Assembly (NCBI GenBank): GCA_950295325.1
Contig: OX485809.1
Location: 18,228,001-18,292,000 of the forward strand
Length of the DNA stretch: 64,000 nucleotides
Source: Polytrichum commune
Taxonomy: Eukaryota > Streptophyta > Polytrichopsida > Polytrichales > Polytrichaceae
Direction of reading: 5' to 3'
Part shown: positions 13,028 through 22,135 of the stretch, piece by piece
Layout of the letters: each line of letters opens with the position of its first letter
Position numbering within the stretch: position 1 is the stretch's first letter
Program-made: the position numbers and the translations under genes
The notes under the pieces: generated by a model
Told to the model about the DNA's origin: nothing
The model's input: only the letters and a program-made list of their open reading frames with translations
Databases searched by the model: none

Positions 13028-13905
13028 GGTCACTATGAAAGATCTAGCAAATCACAAGGCATAAGACATTCATAGGCTAAAACTTGAGTTTCTACAATAG
13101 GCTACAAATGATATATGTGAACCAATCACGAAGCTATTTAATTTAGTGGCTAGAGGAGGATTCCCAACTTTATGGACTATCAACATTATTCAAATGATAT
13201 TCAAATCCGGCGAAAGAATCACAATGGGAAACTACAAGATCATAGTGCTAGGCACAATTTTTGGCAAGCTCTATGGCTCCATTTTAGAAAATGTAATTAG
13301 TCAATGGGCATAATTGAAAGGGTTATGTGCAAGAGGACAAGTAAGTTTTCAACAAGGTGGATCTACTTTCGACCACATTTTTACCCCGCGTACTTTAATT
13401 GCACAAGAAGTATTTGTAGGTCGATGTCTCTACTCGTATTTTGTTTATTCTAAACAAACAAATTGACGCAATTCCACATGACCAGCTTTGGGAACACCTC
13501 CAACATTTAGGCATACCACCACATTCACGACACGCTTTGGGAATGTTTCTATATTTAAGCATACGACAACATTTACTACAAAAAATTTAAAGTGATGTTT
13601 ACCATAGCATATGCAAAAGTACAAATGAATGGAGATACACATGATAAAGTAATATCTGACAACGGTATTAAACAAGGATGTCTACTTTCCCCCACAATGT
13701 TCGACTTATACATTGATGAACTTGAAACATATTTGGAGAAGATCGAGGGGATTCTCCATGTTTATTTGATATGGTGGTTGCCACTCTTCTTCATGATGAC
13801 AATATTCTCTTGCTTTCTAAATCAAAATCAAGCTTATAAGGACTTTAGAACAAGCTATATGAGTTTTGCACTTTTCTAGCTTTGATGTCAATTCCAACAT
13901 AAACT
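13028..13905 (+). pseudogene. decayed LINE reverse transcriptase (LINE-1 of this window)
   Basis: Non-LTR retrotransposon RT remnant, broken by several stops and frameshifts. Reading along the plus strand and switching frames, the RT blocks come in the expected order. First is a TLWTINIIQMIFKSGE block (13170-13220), then GNYKIIVLGTIFGKLYG (13230-13275), then SFQQGGSTFDHIFT (13345-13385). Next are HDQLWEHLQHLGIPPHS (13478-13530) and GIKQGCLLSPTMFDLYIDEL (about 13662-13722). Last is a catalytic YADD-type box altered to LHDD (about 13790). No endonuclease, 3' tail or target duplication was found, so this is a 5'- and 3'-incomplete fossil. The family would be a plant non-LTR element with the layout of RTE/CR1/L1-like RTs; the clade is not resolved. 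Confidence 0.85.
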
Positions 13906-14406
13906 TGTCCCCTATATATTTTGGTGGATTCATCTCAAGTGACTTGGACTAGACCTATTTGGGGTTTTAAAACCTAAATCACATGTCTAAATAACTTAAA
14001 ATAGTAAAATATGGACCATTTCAGACCTTGGACAACTAACCAATTGATTCAACTATTTGTTAACTATTTGTCTTTCGTAACTATAGTTGTTCATGATTTG
14101 ACCTGCCACAAAACGTAGTTAGCTAAAGTTATATCTAGTAAACTAAAGTTGAGCGCAACATGCAGTGTAGTATCAGGTTAGTTTAGAGCATTTGTATCTT
14201 TACCTTTTCTTTAATCAAAATTTAAAATTTGGGACTTGATTCCATTTGTGACTTGGACTCTATCAACACCCAATGAACACAACCTCATTATCTATTAGTA
14301 ACTTAAAATACAATGAGTTCAACTTTTGCAAGGAACAGTGGGTTCTATTCCTTCTTGGGATGGGCCGGCATGGGTGACAAGCATTGATTTCTTACATAAA
14401 GTCTCT

Positions 14407-14407
14407 T

Positions 14408-14440
<33 letters not shown>
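14407..14440. repeat. (TA)n microsatellite
   Basis: Long run of TA dinucleotides inside the family A hAT-type element. Confidence 0.9.
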
Positions 14441-14442
<2 letters not shown>

Positions 14443-14660
14443 CATTCCATTTTTGGAGATAAATAAAAGAACTTGTTGGCTGGCTCCTTACAGATTTTGG
14501 GACTCTCAACTTATAGTTGTCTAATTTTTTTCTAGTTAGTTGTAATTGTTTTTGAATTTGATCTTAATTTTTTTCAAGTTAATTATAATTTTTAAAAAAA
14601 TTGGTTTGAAATTGTCGAGGAGGAGGCTTATAGGCCTTTCATGAAATCCCGGCCTCTGAG

Positions 14661-14945
14661 GTGGCCACGTCACTTTCTAGGGTTAGGGTTTCGTTATCCT
14701 CCGGGACCCTGGCCATGGCCGCTTGTGGGAAGCTTGCTCTCGTGGTTGGTTGTATGCAATTGCTTGGCCGAGCATCAAGTATCGTGGACTATGTGAAGCG
14801 AGGTGAGGATTCAAGATGGATTCAAATTACCTTGCAAAATGAACATCCCAATAAACATATATCAATCACACGCAAGATCAACAAGCATAACAAGTCAAAA
14901 TGGACAATTGAAGGTGTACTGAGCATGCCATTACCTTGCTTGTAA
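14661..14945 (+). other. open frame in a GC-richer insert of the hAT-type element
   Basis: An open frame of 94 codons crosses a GC-richer block (GGTGGCCACGTCAC...GGGACCCTGGCC) that the other family A copies lack. Non-autonomous plant elements sometimes pick up host gene pieces, and this block has that look. No domain is recognised and a protein product is not supported. Confidence 0.25.
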
Positions 14946-15070
14946 TCCTATAAATGAAGAAATCTATTAAGAACTTTGCAGTGTATCTATAGTTGTTCCC
15001 TAAAATGTATTGAAAAAAATATATAGTTAACTATAGTTATTATGGCAGTTTTCCAAGCTCTAGACCATTT

Positions 15071-15877
15071 ACTATTTCAATTCTTCTATGTTGGATGAAT
15101 GAAGAACTCACTTGTATGCACTTGAAAATCCCTCTATCTCTCACATTAGTAATTACTTAGGAAAGTGACTTATGTCTATATTTATAAGATGTTTAAAACT
15201 AAACAAAAATAGAACATTCTTTCACGGACATTCAATAATAAATATGTAATATAGTGTGTAAGGTTGAATGAATAGCCAAAAATATAACAATTTGGAAGAG
15301 GGGAAATACATTAGTAGAAGGGGATCTTTAAATCAAACAAAGAGAGAACATATTTTTCTTCATATTGTAGATTGAATAATATACATGGGATCTAGATATT
15401 TTGACATAACATTATTCAACTAAGTTTGTATGTTGAGTGGGGCCATGAATAACCCAAAATCTATTCAAAATTATACTTTGTTTACTTTCATAGCAAAGCG
15501 TTGTACTTGCATATTCACGTTGAAAAACTTGGGTGAAGTAGTGAACTCGTATTATTAGAATTGAACAGTTGATACCAACAAAATAATGTTAGAAGTAAGC
15601 TTGAATGTAATTTATATCTAATAAGTAGCCAAAAATATAGCCAAATCTTCATTTCACATGGCCAACAAATTAGCAAGATGGCATCATTGCCCACAACAAT
15701 GTGATTGTAATCTAGAATATTAATAGCACAAAACTAGTGGTGGTGGAAATGACAAAATGTCTCCACTAGGTAAGGGAGGCATGTGCAAAAGACTGTGGAA
15801 ATGAACACACACAATTTGTATCGAAGCCAAGTGTTTGAAAGAGCCATGTTTTGTATTGTGTACATTGTTATGCCTAA
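15071..15877. other. AT-rich intergenic DNA
   Basis: No gene or clear repeat structure seen. Confidence 0.5.
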
Positions 15878-16082
15878 TGAGTGCGGGTTACCTTTGGAGC
15901 TACATGTTGCTATAACCTTTTATTGAGAGTGTCAATTTATTTACCAAATAACATAAGTCGTAGTATGCACACCGAAGAATACGATATAACTTAGCTGGTA
16001 AAAAAAGACATAGTCGACAATTTTTTTAACAAAAAACAAAAATTATAGCTACACGTAACTCCAAATGGTATCTCACACTCCT
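15878..16082. mobile_element. MITE family B, copy 1
   Basis: About 205 bp with inverted ends. The left end reads GAGTGCGGGTTACCTTTGGAG; the right end read inward is GGAGTGTGAGATACCATTTGG, followed by AGTTACGTGTAGC. Shares the core TTTGGAGTTACRCRNTG with copies at 39.1, 44.6, 45.9 and 48.0 kb. It is non-coding. Confidence 0.7.
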
Positions 16083-16104
16083 TAGACAAAACAATGTAGT
16101 GGGT

Positions 16105-16345
16105 GGACGCCCACCTCTTTGAGTTGGGCCCCCACCAAGGTAAAGGAGGTTTAGTAAAACATGAACCTCATAAATTTGTGGTCAATCTATTTCAACTAGG
16201 TCCTACCAAAAATAATTGGGACCTTTGATGTCAATGTCAAGGTCAAATTGACCTAACCATAAATCTACATATTGTAGTAGAATTTCTATACATTTTCACC
16301 TCGGGTAATAATGGTAGGGGCCCAACTCAAAAGAGATGGGCGTCG
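16105..16345. mobile_element. small MITE with GC-rich ends
   Basis: About 240 bp with ~33-bp inverted ends. The left end reads GACGCCCACCTCTTTGAGTT then GGGCCCCCACC; the right end reads inward GACGCCCATCTCTTTTGAGT then TGGGCCCCTACC. No target duplication could be fixed and nothing is encoded. It sits 20 bp from the preceding family B element. Confidence 0.7.
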
Positions 16346-16845
16346 GGCCTTGGCTCATGCTTTGAGAGTATGAGCTCTACAGTCCCTTTAATAGTATTCT
16401 AGACAGTCTTTGAAATGTACAACCGTTAATTCTCATATTTGATTTCCTAAAAAAATGTTATAAGCAGGATTTTTGTGATGTGTAGGTATAGTCATACATC
16501 ATGGTCTTGGTTTTTTTAGAGTCCCTATACATTGACACAGTTGTCTCATTTTAAATACACCCTGCTATCCTAAACATGCGCTATTTAATATTTCAAAAAT
16601 AGTAACATGGATATAGAATAGTTCGGGTTGCATTTTGACCTTCCCAATCGGGAAGAGTTTACCTAGACAACACCACAAAGCCATTGTCGGAGACCTACAT
16701 GAAAGCATTGTGGGGCCCAATGGACCCACTCACCAAATGCAAATCCCCGAAGATGTGGGACTCAAGTTATCTCAATGGCCTCCCCTTGCACTTGCACGTG
16801 CACATTTCTTCCAACATCATGCTAGAATGTTAACACCGATATCTG
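16346..16845. other. intergenic, nothing recognised
   Basis: An 86-codon frame (16635-16895) runs into the Tc1 terminal repeat and shows no known domain. Confidence 0.4.
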
Positions 16846-17060
16846 GAGCGACTTCCAAAAGTAATGCCACACCTTTTACAAACATACAATATTGACATTT
16901 TCTTGGAAACGGAAGAACCCTATGTTACGTCGTAGTAAAACAATCTAAATATAGCATGTAGCTAGCTCCACGTCGATTTCCATGATGATCCGACACACAT
17001 GTCAACGATAAATGGTAAAAATGTGATTTTGGGGTGTGGCATTATTTTTGACACTTCTGA
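16846..17060 (+). repeat. left terminal inverted repeat of the Tc1-like element
   Basis: About 210 bp, an inverted copy of 33683-33896. It also has inverted termini of its own: ACTTCCAAAAGTAATGCCAC at the outer side and, read inward from the inner side, GTCAAAAATAATGCCACACC. By itself it would look like a MITE. Confidence 0.8.
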
Positions 17061-17164
17061 CATTGTTATGTTCCGGGACACATGAACCCGTTGGATGACA
17101 TTGAAAACATTGTAAAACATACGGGAAATTTGCAGTTTATTTGTTGTTCGTTTTGTATCAGTGC

Positions 17165-17234
17165 TATGCTACTTGGCTAGTATGTGATGTGGCGTGTCTT
17201 CCTTTCGCCTTCAACTATGTCTACACTTTGTTGG
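17165..17234 (-). pseudogene. C-terminal end of the Tc1-like transposase
   Basis: Minus-strand piece that continues the transposase frame broken at 32006 by the gypsy insertion. Across the junction the reading gives the typical Tc1 ending: a MP pair, two stops, then LKAKGRHAT, which corresponds to the conserved V-I-x-A-K-G-G-H-T tail of the family. Confidence 0.75.
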
Positions 17235-18969
17235 TGTAGAGCAGATTTTTAGGCTATAGTCTGAACGTAGGTTTTTTGAGCCAAGTTTTTGGACGAATGG
17301 ATGGAAAAATCGGGCTATAGTCAGATGAAAGTACTTTTACAGTGGTTCTAGAAACCAAATGACCTCAAGAAGGAGTTGTAACCGCCTGAGAGATGAAGAC
17401 GATAAGAGACTATCGGCCAAGAGAGAAGGCAGGCCATAATCAACGAGTGTTTTCAGGCTATAGTCTAGAGTAGTCGCTGATAAGCGAAGGATGAGTAGGA
17501 TCGGCCAAATGCCGAGTGGAAAACTTAGCTTCAACTCTGTGATAGAGTGAAGTCTTGATACTGTAATCAATTGGAAAGTAAGTAAGTTATGTTGCGGAGT
17601 ATGCAAGTGTATGGAAATAATGTCAGGATGTGCATGGAATGATTGAAGCAAGTGAGAGAATAGGAATGTAAGTGAGAGATTGAAGTCACAGAGTTGTTGA
17701 TAAATTACGGAATTGATTGTGTGAAGAGAAGAGTAATGTGATGGAGCAAGCAGGAGCGTAAGTATTTTGGAATACGAGTAGACACATCAAAGAAGGAATA
17801 TATGAAAACAACAAAAGTCTGAGGAAGCAAAGCGAAAATGAAATAAGCAATGAAAGGAAGAATAAAATGTTGTAAGAGCGATAGGACTATAGTCTGCCAG
17901 AGCGCTATCGAAGGGGCGAGAATTGAGCGGAAAGTGAGAAGATAAACTTAATTAGCATCCCCAAGAGCCGCGAGGATTGTATTCTCTACCGAGGTAGAGA
18001 GAGGGAGAATCACAGGGTGAGAATTAGCGTTACGATGAAGAGCCGTAAAGACTATAGCCAGTACAGGGAGTGAATCAGCGATCTGTGAGAAAGAAAGGAG
18101 GAAGGAGACCGAGAAGAGAACATGCCTGGATACACAATACTTGCAAGAAGTGAGGCCATGTTCAGTAATTAGGTGCAGTATGAGCCGGAGTGTAGTCCAA
18201 TGATGAGAGTACAGATAGGCTAAGTTCTGATGAGATATAACTGTAGGCTGAGAAATGTACTATTCATCATGACATAGCATGTGAGATGACTGTAAGAGGT
18301 TGAGACAAGGAATTGAGAGATGAGTGATTGAGATTACCTACGTTATTAGCATGATTAACATATGGTTAACCGAGGCTTAAGCCAATATAGAATATAGTCC
18401 AGTGTGATTATTTTATTTTGAAGTGTGCAGAGATTGCAGGCCGGATTGGAATGGAAAATGGTTCATGATTGAGATAAGTTATTAAATGAAGATTAATACG
18501 AATAAAATAATTAACGAATCCATTGTATTGAATGAGATAATTTGAGTTTGAATTGAAGATCTTGTGATGTTGTTTTATGGAAATCAAATGATACTAACCC
18601 CAATAGGATGAAAATCCATTGGATGACTATGGACCGGATACTCAAAGACAATAGTCCAAGGTTACGAAATTTATGAGACTATAGTCCAAATTCACGACGG
18701 AAATAGGTCGAACCTTAGAGTGATAGTACCTACCTGAAAGATAGGACAGACAACACTCACTACCGAATTATCACATAAGAATTAATAAAGGAGAAAAAGG
18801 ATGGGATAAATTAAGAGGGAAGGGAGTCAAGAGTGAGAATTACCCCATAATGTTATTGTGAACCTTAATCCAATGTGACATTAACCCTTATAGACACTAT
18901 CTCAGTCTTCCTAGAGACTTTATTCCCTGGGTTTTGTTGTTTTTAAGCCCTAGCAGAAAACTTACTACA
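17235..18969 (+). repeat. 5' LTR
   Basis: 1735 bp, TGTAGAGCAG...CTTACTACA. It matches the 3' LTR with a constant offset of 13,036 and no difference that I could see. Contains five CTATAGTC motifs (17254, 17315, 17458, 17887, 18679), one in the reverse sense (GACTATAG at 18050), and near-misses. A 104-codon minus-strand frame inside it is not considered a gene. Confidence 0.97.
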
Positions 18970-18975
18970 TTTTTT

Positions 18976-18993
18976 TGGCGCCGCTGCCGGGGA
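18976..18993 (+). other. primer-binding site (tRNA-Asp type)
   Basis: TGGCGCCGCTGCCGGGGA begins six bases after the 5' LTR. From memory it complements the 3' end of plant tRNA-Asp with one mismatch. This primer is typical of Athila/Tat-type gypsy elements. Confidence 0.85.
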
Positions 18994-19060
18994 AGGTTGT
19001 GGTCATCTTTTAAGGTTAAATTGGAAAGGAACACCCAACAAATGTCCAGTATTAATTACA

Positions 19061-19531
19061 ATGAATACACAAAACAAATGGAAACTTAGAGGACGTAGAG
19101 TTAGAGATAAGGTACCGGTGATTACGAGTCACAACCAGTGTTACCCACCTATCCCTAATCCTACCTTTTCCCCTGAATCTCACCACGTTTGTCGAGTGTC
19201 TGAACCCATTGTAAAAATTGACAACCGGATTTATGAACTTTTAAGTATCTTCACCGATAGACTCACTAGATTAGAGCGTTACGTATATAGCACATCGGAG
19301 AGATTAAAGAGAGAACAATATAGAGAAAACGATCTTCCCGGTGCAGAAACACTGTGGAGGCAAATCCAACAAGGAAAAGTGAGAGAGTTTAGAGAAGGGA
19401 ATAGTGTGTATGTAGATCCAACTAGAACCCCAACTAAGAACCGTAGAGGATATTATAGAGACGAACCGAGTGAGCCACAAGGACGACCTAGGACAATCGA
19501 CATAACCCAATGTCGATATTGTTCTAGTTGA
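19061..19531 (+). CDS. gypsy accessory ORF a, 156 aa, unknown function
   Basis: First ORF after the leader, ATG to TGA. The product is basic at its N-terminus (KWKLRGRRVRDK), is rich in Arg, Pro and Tyr, and shows no recognised domain. A short central stretch (KIDNRIYELLSIFTDRLTRL) could form an amphipathic helix. The stop is directly followed by a second ORF in another frame. Some Tat/Ogre-branch elements carry an ORF of unknown role before gag, so position suggests an element gene rather than captured host coding sequence. Function not inferred. Confidence 0.6.
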   Translation: MNTQNKWKLRGRRVRDKVPVITSHNQCYPPIPNPTFSPESHHVCRVSEPIVKIDNRIYELLSIFTDRLTRLERYVYSTSERLKREQYRENDLPGAETLWRQIQQGKVREFREGNSVYVDPTRTPTKNRRGYYRDEPSEPQGRPRTIDITQCRYCSS

Positions 19532-19545
19532 CCCTTGAAGTATTC

Positions 19546-20046
19546 ATGGAGTGGTGCTGGCAAGTCCCGGAATCTGACAAGTTAAAAGTATATTCCGGAG
19601 GGTACTTGTTCTCAGTTTTGTATAGATTTTTTCGTCTCACTTATCACGGGAATGGATTCTATATTACTCCTGAGAGGGTGACCTTTCCCAAGGAATATAT
19701 AGAGCGATTTGTAGCCTTACCTTTGGAGTTACAGCGAGAGATCACTAACCGAATTTGGAACCAAGGAAAAGGCTATAGGCAAGTGATTGTAAACGATAAT
19801 ACCCCTGCCTTACCCTTACCCCTTTGGTTTTTATTTTGTGTTTATGGGAGATTGAAGAGTGTAACGTCAGAAGTAGTACCACCAGTTGATGGTACATGGC
19901 AAGGAACTAAATTGTCTAGAACAAAGTATAAATTTGTATTCGGAAGACCAAATTACCGAGCTACACCTTTCATACCTGACTTTATGCATAGGGAGCCTTT
20001 GCACCTCTACCTTAACCCAATCGACTTTAAAACCATATGCAAGTAG
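19546..20046 (+). CDS. gypsy accessory ORF b, ~166 aa, unknown function
   Basis: Starts at the first ATG 15 bp after the stop of ORF a, although the frame is open from just before that stop. Ends with TAG 22 bp before gag. The protein is rich in aromatic residues and Pro (for example LYRFFRLTYHGNGFYI and PALPLPLWFLF). No transmembrane or catalytic signature is convincing. ORF a, ORF b and gag lie in line with almost no spacing, so they are probably made from the same genomic RNA, by re-initiation or frameshift. A family function is not recognised. Confidence 0.55.
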   Translation: MEWCWQVPESDKLKVYSGGYLFSVLYRFFRLTYHGNGFYITPERVTFPKEYIERFVALPLELQREITNRIWNQGKGYRQVIVNDNTPALPLPLWFLFCVYGRLKSVTSEVVPPVDGTWQGTKLSRTKYKFVFGRPNYRATPFIPDFMHREPLHLYLNPIDFKTICK

Positions 20047-20068
20047 TAGAGTGTAAGGTTAGGGAAAA

Positions 20069-22135
20069 ATGGTCAAACTGGAATCTGCTCATGAAAAATC
20101 TCATTCTCAATCTGCATCCGTAAGGAAAGCAGCTAACGCTAAAGCTAGAGAAGATAGAGCAGCAGCCAGAGAGTATAGGAAGCAAATACAAGAGAGGAGA
20201 AGAAGTTGGGTTCAACCATTTTTAGATGTAGTAAGGAGAATTTCCGGTAGTGGTTCAGGAGGGAATTTTCAGACACCCGTAGATAAGCCTACAACGAGTG
20301 GTGAGAGAGAATTCTTATCCCCAAAAGTTTTATTTCCTGATGAGACACCTCGCACCAGTTCACCTACTCCACCATTGTGGACTACCGCCTATGAACGTAC
20401 ACCATCCCCTCTACTTGACACAACGGTTTACGCCAATATACAAGGCAACCCATTGTTTACACCTTATACACCATTAGTACCCATAATACAATTAATACCC
20501 CCTCCCCCACTTAATACACGATTAACACCTCCTCCCTTACACACCGTAGCACAACCTGTAGTACCGCTTCCCAATATAGCGGCTAATCCTCCTAGGATCA
20601 ATAGTGTAGTAAACTTACCCTATTTTCAGGGTAGACCAGGAACAGATCCTGATGTCCATGTGAGGAAATTCGAGATTGCATGTGCTGCAAATAGCGTACC
20701 TCCAGACAAACAAATGGAAGTATTTGCAGCCACTTTGCAAGAGAACGCATTCTTATGGTTTTCCCGTCAGCAACCATTTGCTGACTGGAACGACCTTAAG
20801 AATGCATTCCTACAATATTTTAGGCCCTTGGGGTTTGAAAACAGTTTAATGGAGAAATTGAGAACCATTCGTATGAGTATAAATGAAACCATTGACAATT
20901 ACTGGGGAAGGATGAGTGACATCCTACTGAGAATGCCCAACCATCAAATCCCGAATAATTTCTTACGGAATATATTCATAGGAGGTCTATACCCTTTTGA
21001 GTTGAAATTATATGTGAAAGAAAGAGCTCCTGCTACTGCTGAGGCAGCTTTTGCCTTGGCAAAAGCTTGGGAAGAGTCCCGTATAGAGGATCAATACACT
21101 TTTGATACTTATAATTACGACCTCTATGACCCACCTAGGACTGATCAGTTTTATCACCCAGTCTTGCCAGGTCAATCACTAACATATCCAGGTGCTAAGC
21201 CCATGATAGATGCCACACAGTTCAAACATCCTAGTGCAGATTTGTTTACACCCCCAAGGCTAATGATAAAGCCCACACCCGTGGTTCAAAACAATTCACA
21301 GGAATTAGCCCTTATGGATATCACAAAGAAGTTAGCAGATCTAGAGGTAAAGATCACAAAAGGGGCTAATAAAAGACCACCCCTAACTGAAGAGAGAACC
21401 AATGTATGGTGTAATAACTGTAAGGGTCATGGTCATCTGTCTAATGAGTGTCCTACTCCCAAAGGTTTGAGAGTTAAGTGCACTTTCTGTGGAGGGAATC
21501 ATTCAGTCAATGAGTGTTGGAATTTACCTAGAAATCGTGCGGTCAACCAGATTGATGCTAACCAGTCACGACCTTGGCAGCAAGAGCGAATGGGAGATAT
21601 GCCCAATACAGGATATAACCCCAAAAGGAATTTCAACCGTCGGCCAGTGCTTCTTAGTTTTGGGAATCATCCAACTTGGGGTGAAACCAATCAACCACCA
21701 AACTGGAGGGGACCTCCTTATAACCCCCGAACCCAAAATTATAAGACACCAATGCCCAATCAGTATGTAGTGTGTTTCAGATGTGGAGAGATAGGTCATT
21801 ATGCAGGAGATTGTCCCAATCCTAGAAAAGTTCAACAATATATACCCTTGTGTGGAAATTGTAAAGAGGCAGGACATCCTACAGCTGAGTGTGACCAACC
21901 CCGTAAGGAGGGTCCACCATCTGATAGAGATTGGAAGAAGGGTAAACATGTAACTATACAAGAGGAAGAGAGGCAAGACCGTAATGTTCATAGAGTTCAA
22001 CACTCTAAGAGATTAGATGAGGAAGTGAGTGTAGTGACCACTAGATCCCGAAAACCACCCTTAAAACAACCAAACGGGTCTAGTACTGAGAGGTTCAATG
22101 AACAACACAGTGATGTAGAGACGAGTCTCTCTTAA
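20069..22135 (+). CDS. gag: gypsy Gag polyprotein with four zinc knuckles
   Basis: 688-aa capsid-nucleocapsid protein that packages the element RNA into cytoplasmic particles. A basic N-terminus and a Pro-rich linker (residues ~80-190) precede the retrotransposon Gag core at about 195-345 (YFQGRPGTDPDVHVRKFE, then AFLWFSRQ, FLQYFRP, FIGGLYP). Four zinc-knuckle motifs follow: C448-C451-H456-C461, C471-C474-H478-C483 (one residue shorter), C569-C572-H577-C582 and C595-C598-H603-C608. Most plant gypsy Gags I know of have one or two. It ends in TAA, but the protease reading frame continues in the same frame right after the stop. The start codon is the first ATG after ORF b. Confidence 0.9.
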   Translation: MVKLESAHEKSHSQSASVRKAANAKAREDRAAAREYRKQIQERRRSWVQPFLDVVRRISGSGSGGNFQTPVDKPTTSGEREFLSPKVLFPDETPRTSSPTPPLWTTAYERTPSPLLDTTVYANIQGNPLFTPYTPLVPIIQLIPPPPLNTRLTPPPLHTVAQPVVPLPNIAANPPRINSVVNLPYFQGRPGTDPDVHVRKFEIACAANSVPPDKQMEVFAATLQENAFLWFSRQQPFADWNDLKNAFLQYFRPLGFENSLMEKLRTIRMSINETIDNYWGRMSDILLRMPNHQIPNNFLRNIFIGGLYPFELKLYVKERAPATAEAAFALAKAWEESRIEDQYTFDTYNYDLYDPPRTDQFYHPVLPGQSLTYPGAKPMIDATQFKHPSADLFTPPRLMIKPTPVVQNNSQELALMDITKKLADLEVKITKGANKRPPLTEERTNVWCNNCKGHGHLSNECPTPKGLRVKCTFCGGNHSVNECWNLPRNRAVNQIDANQSRPWQQERMGDMPNTGYNPKRNFNRRPVLLSFGNHPTWGETNQPPNWRGPPYNPRTQNYKTPMPNQYVVCFRCGEIGHYAGDCPNPRKVQQYIPLCGNCKEAGHPTAECDQPRKEGPPSDRDWKKGKHVTIQEEERQDRNVHRVQHSKRLDEEVSVVTTRSRKPPLKQPNGSSTERFNEQHSDVETSLS

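Larger units (their letters stand above)
14022..15062. mobile_element. hAT-type non-autonomous element, family A copy 1
   Basis: 1041-bp element. The left end is CAGACCTTGGACAACT; the right end read inward is TAGAGCTTGGAAAACT. A perfect 8-bp duplication, GACCATTT, lies at 14014-14021 and 15063-15070, as expected for hAT transposition. Both ends carry repeats built on AACTATAGTTAACT. The middle is unlike the other two copies: it holds a (TA)n tract and a GC-richer block around 14640-14800 that may be an acquired host fragment. The element is inverted relative to copy 2 at 54548. No transposase is encoded. Confidence 0.85.

Noticed and set aside
13445-13675. 76-codon minus-strand ORF
   Set aside because: It lies antisense to the LINE reverse transcriptase remnant and includes a local repeat; shadow frame.
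17337-17651. 104-codon minus-strand ORF, repeated at 30373-30687
   Set aside because: It lies inside the LTR and is duplicated only because the LTR is; no domain seen.
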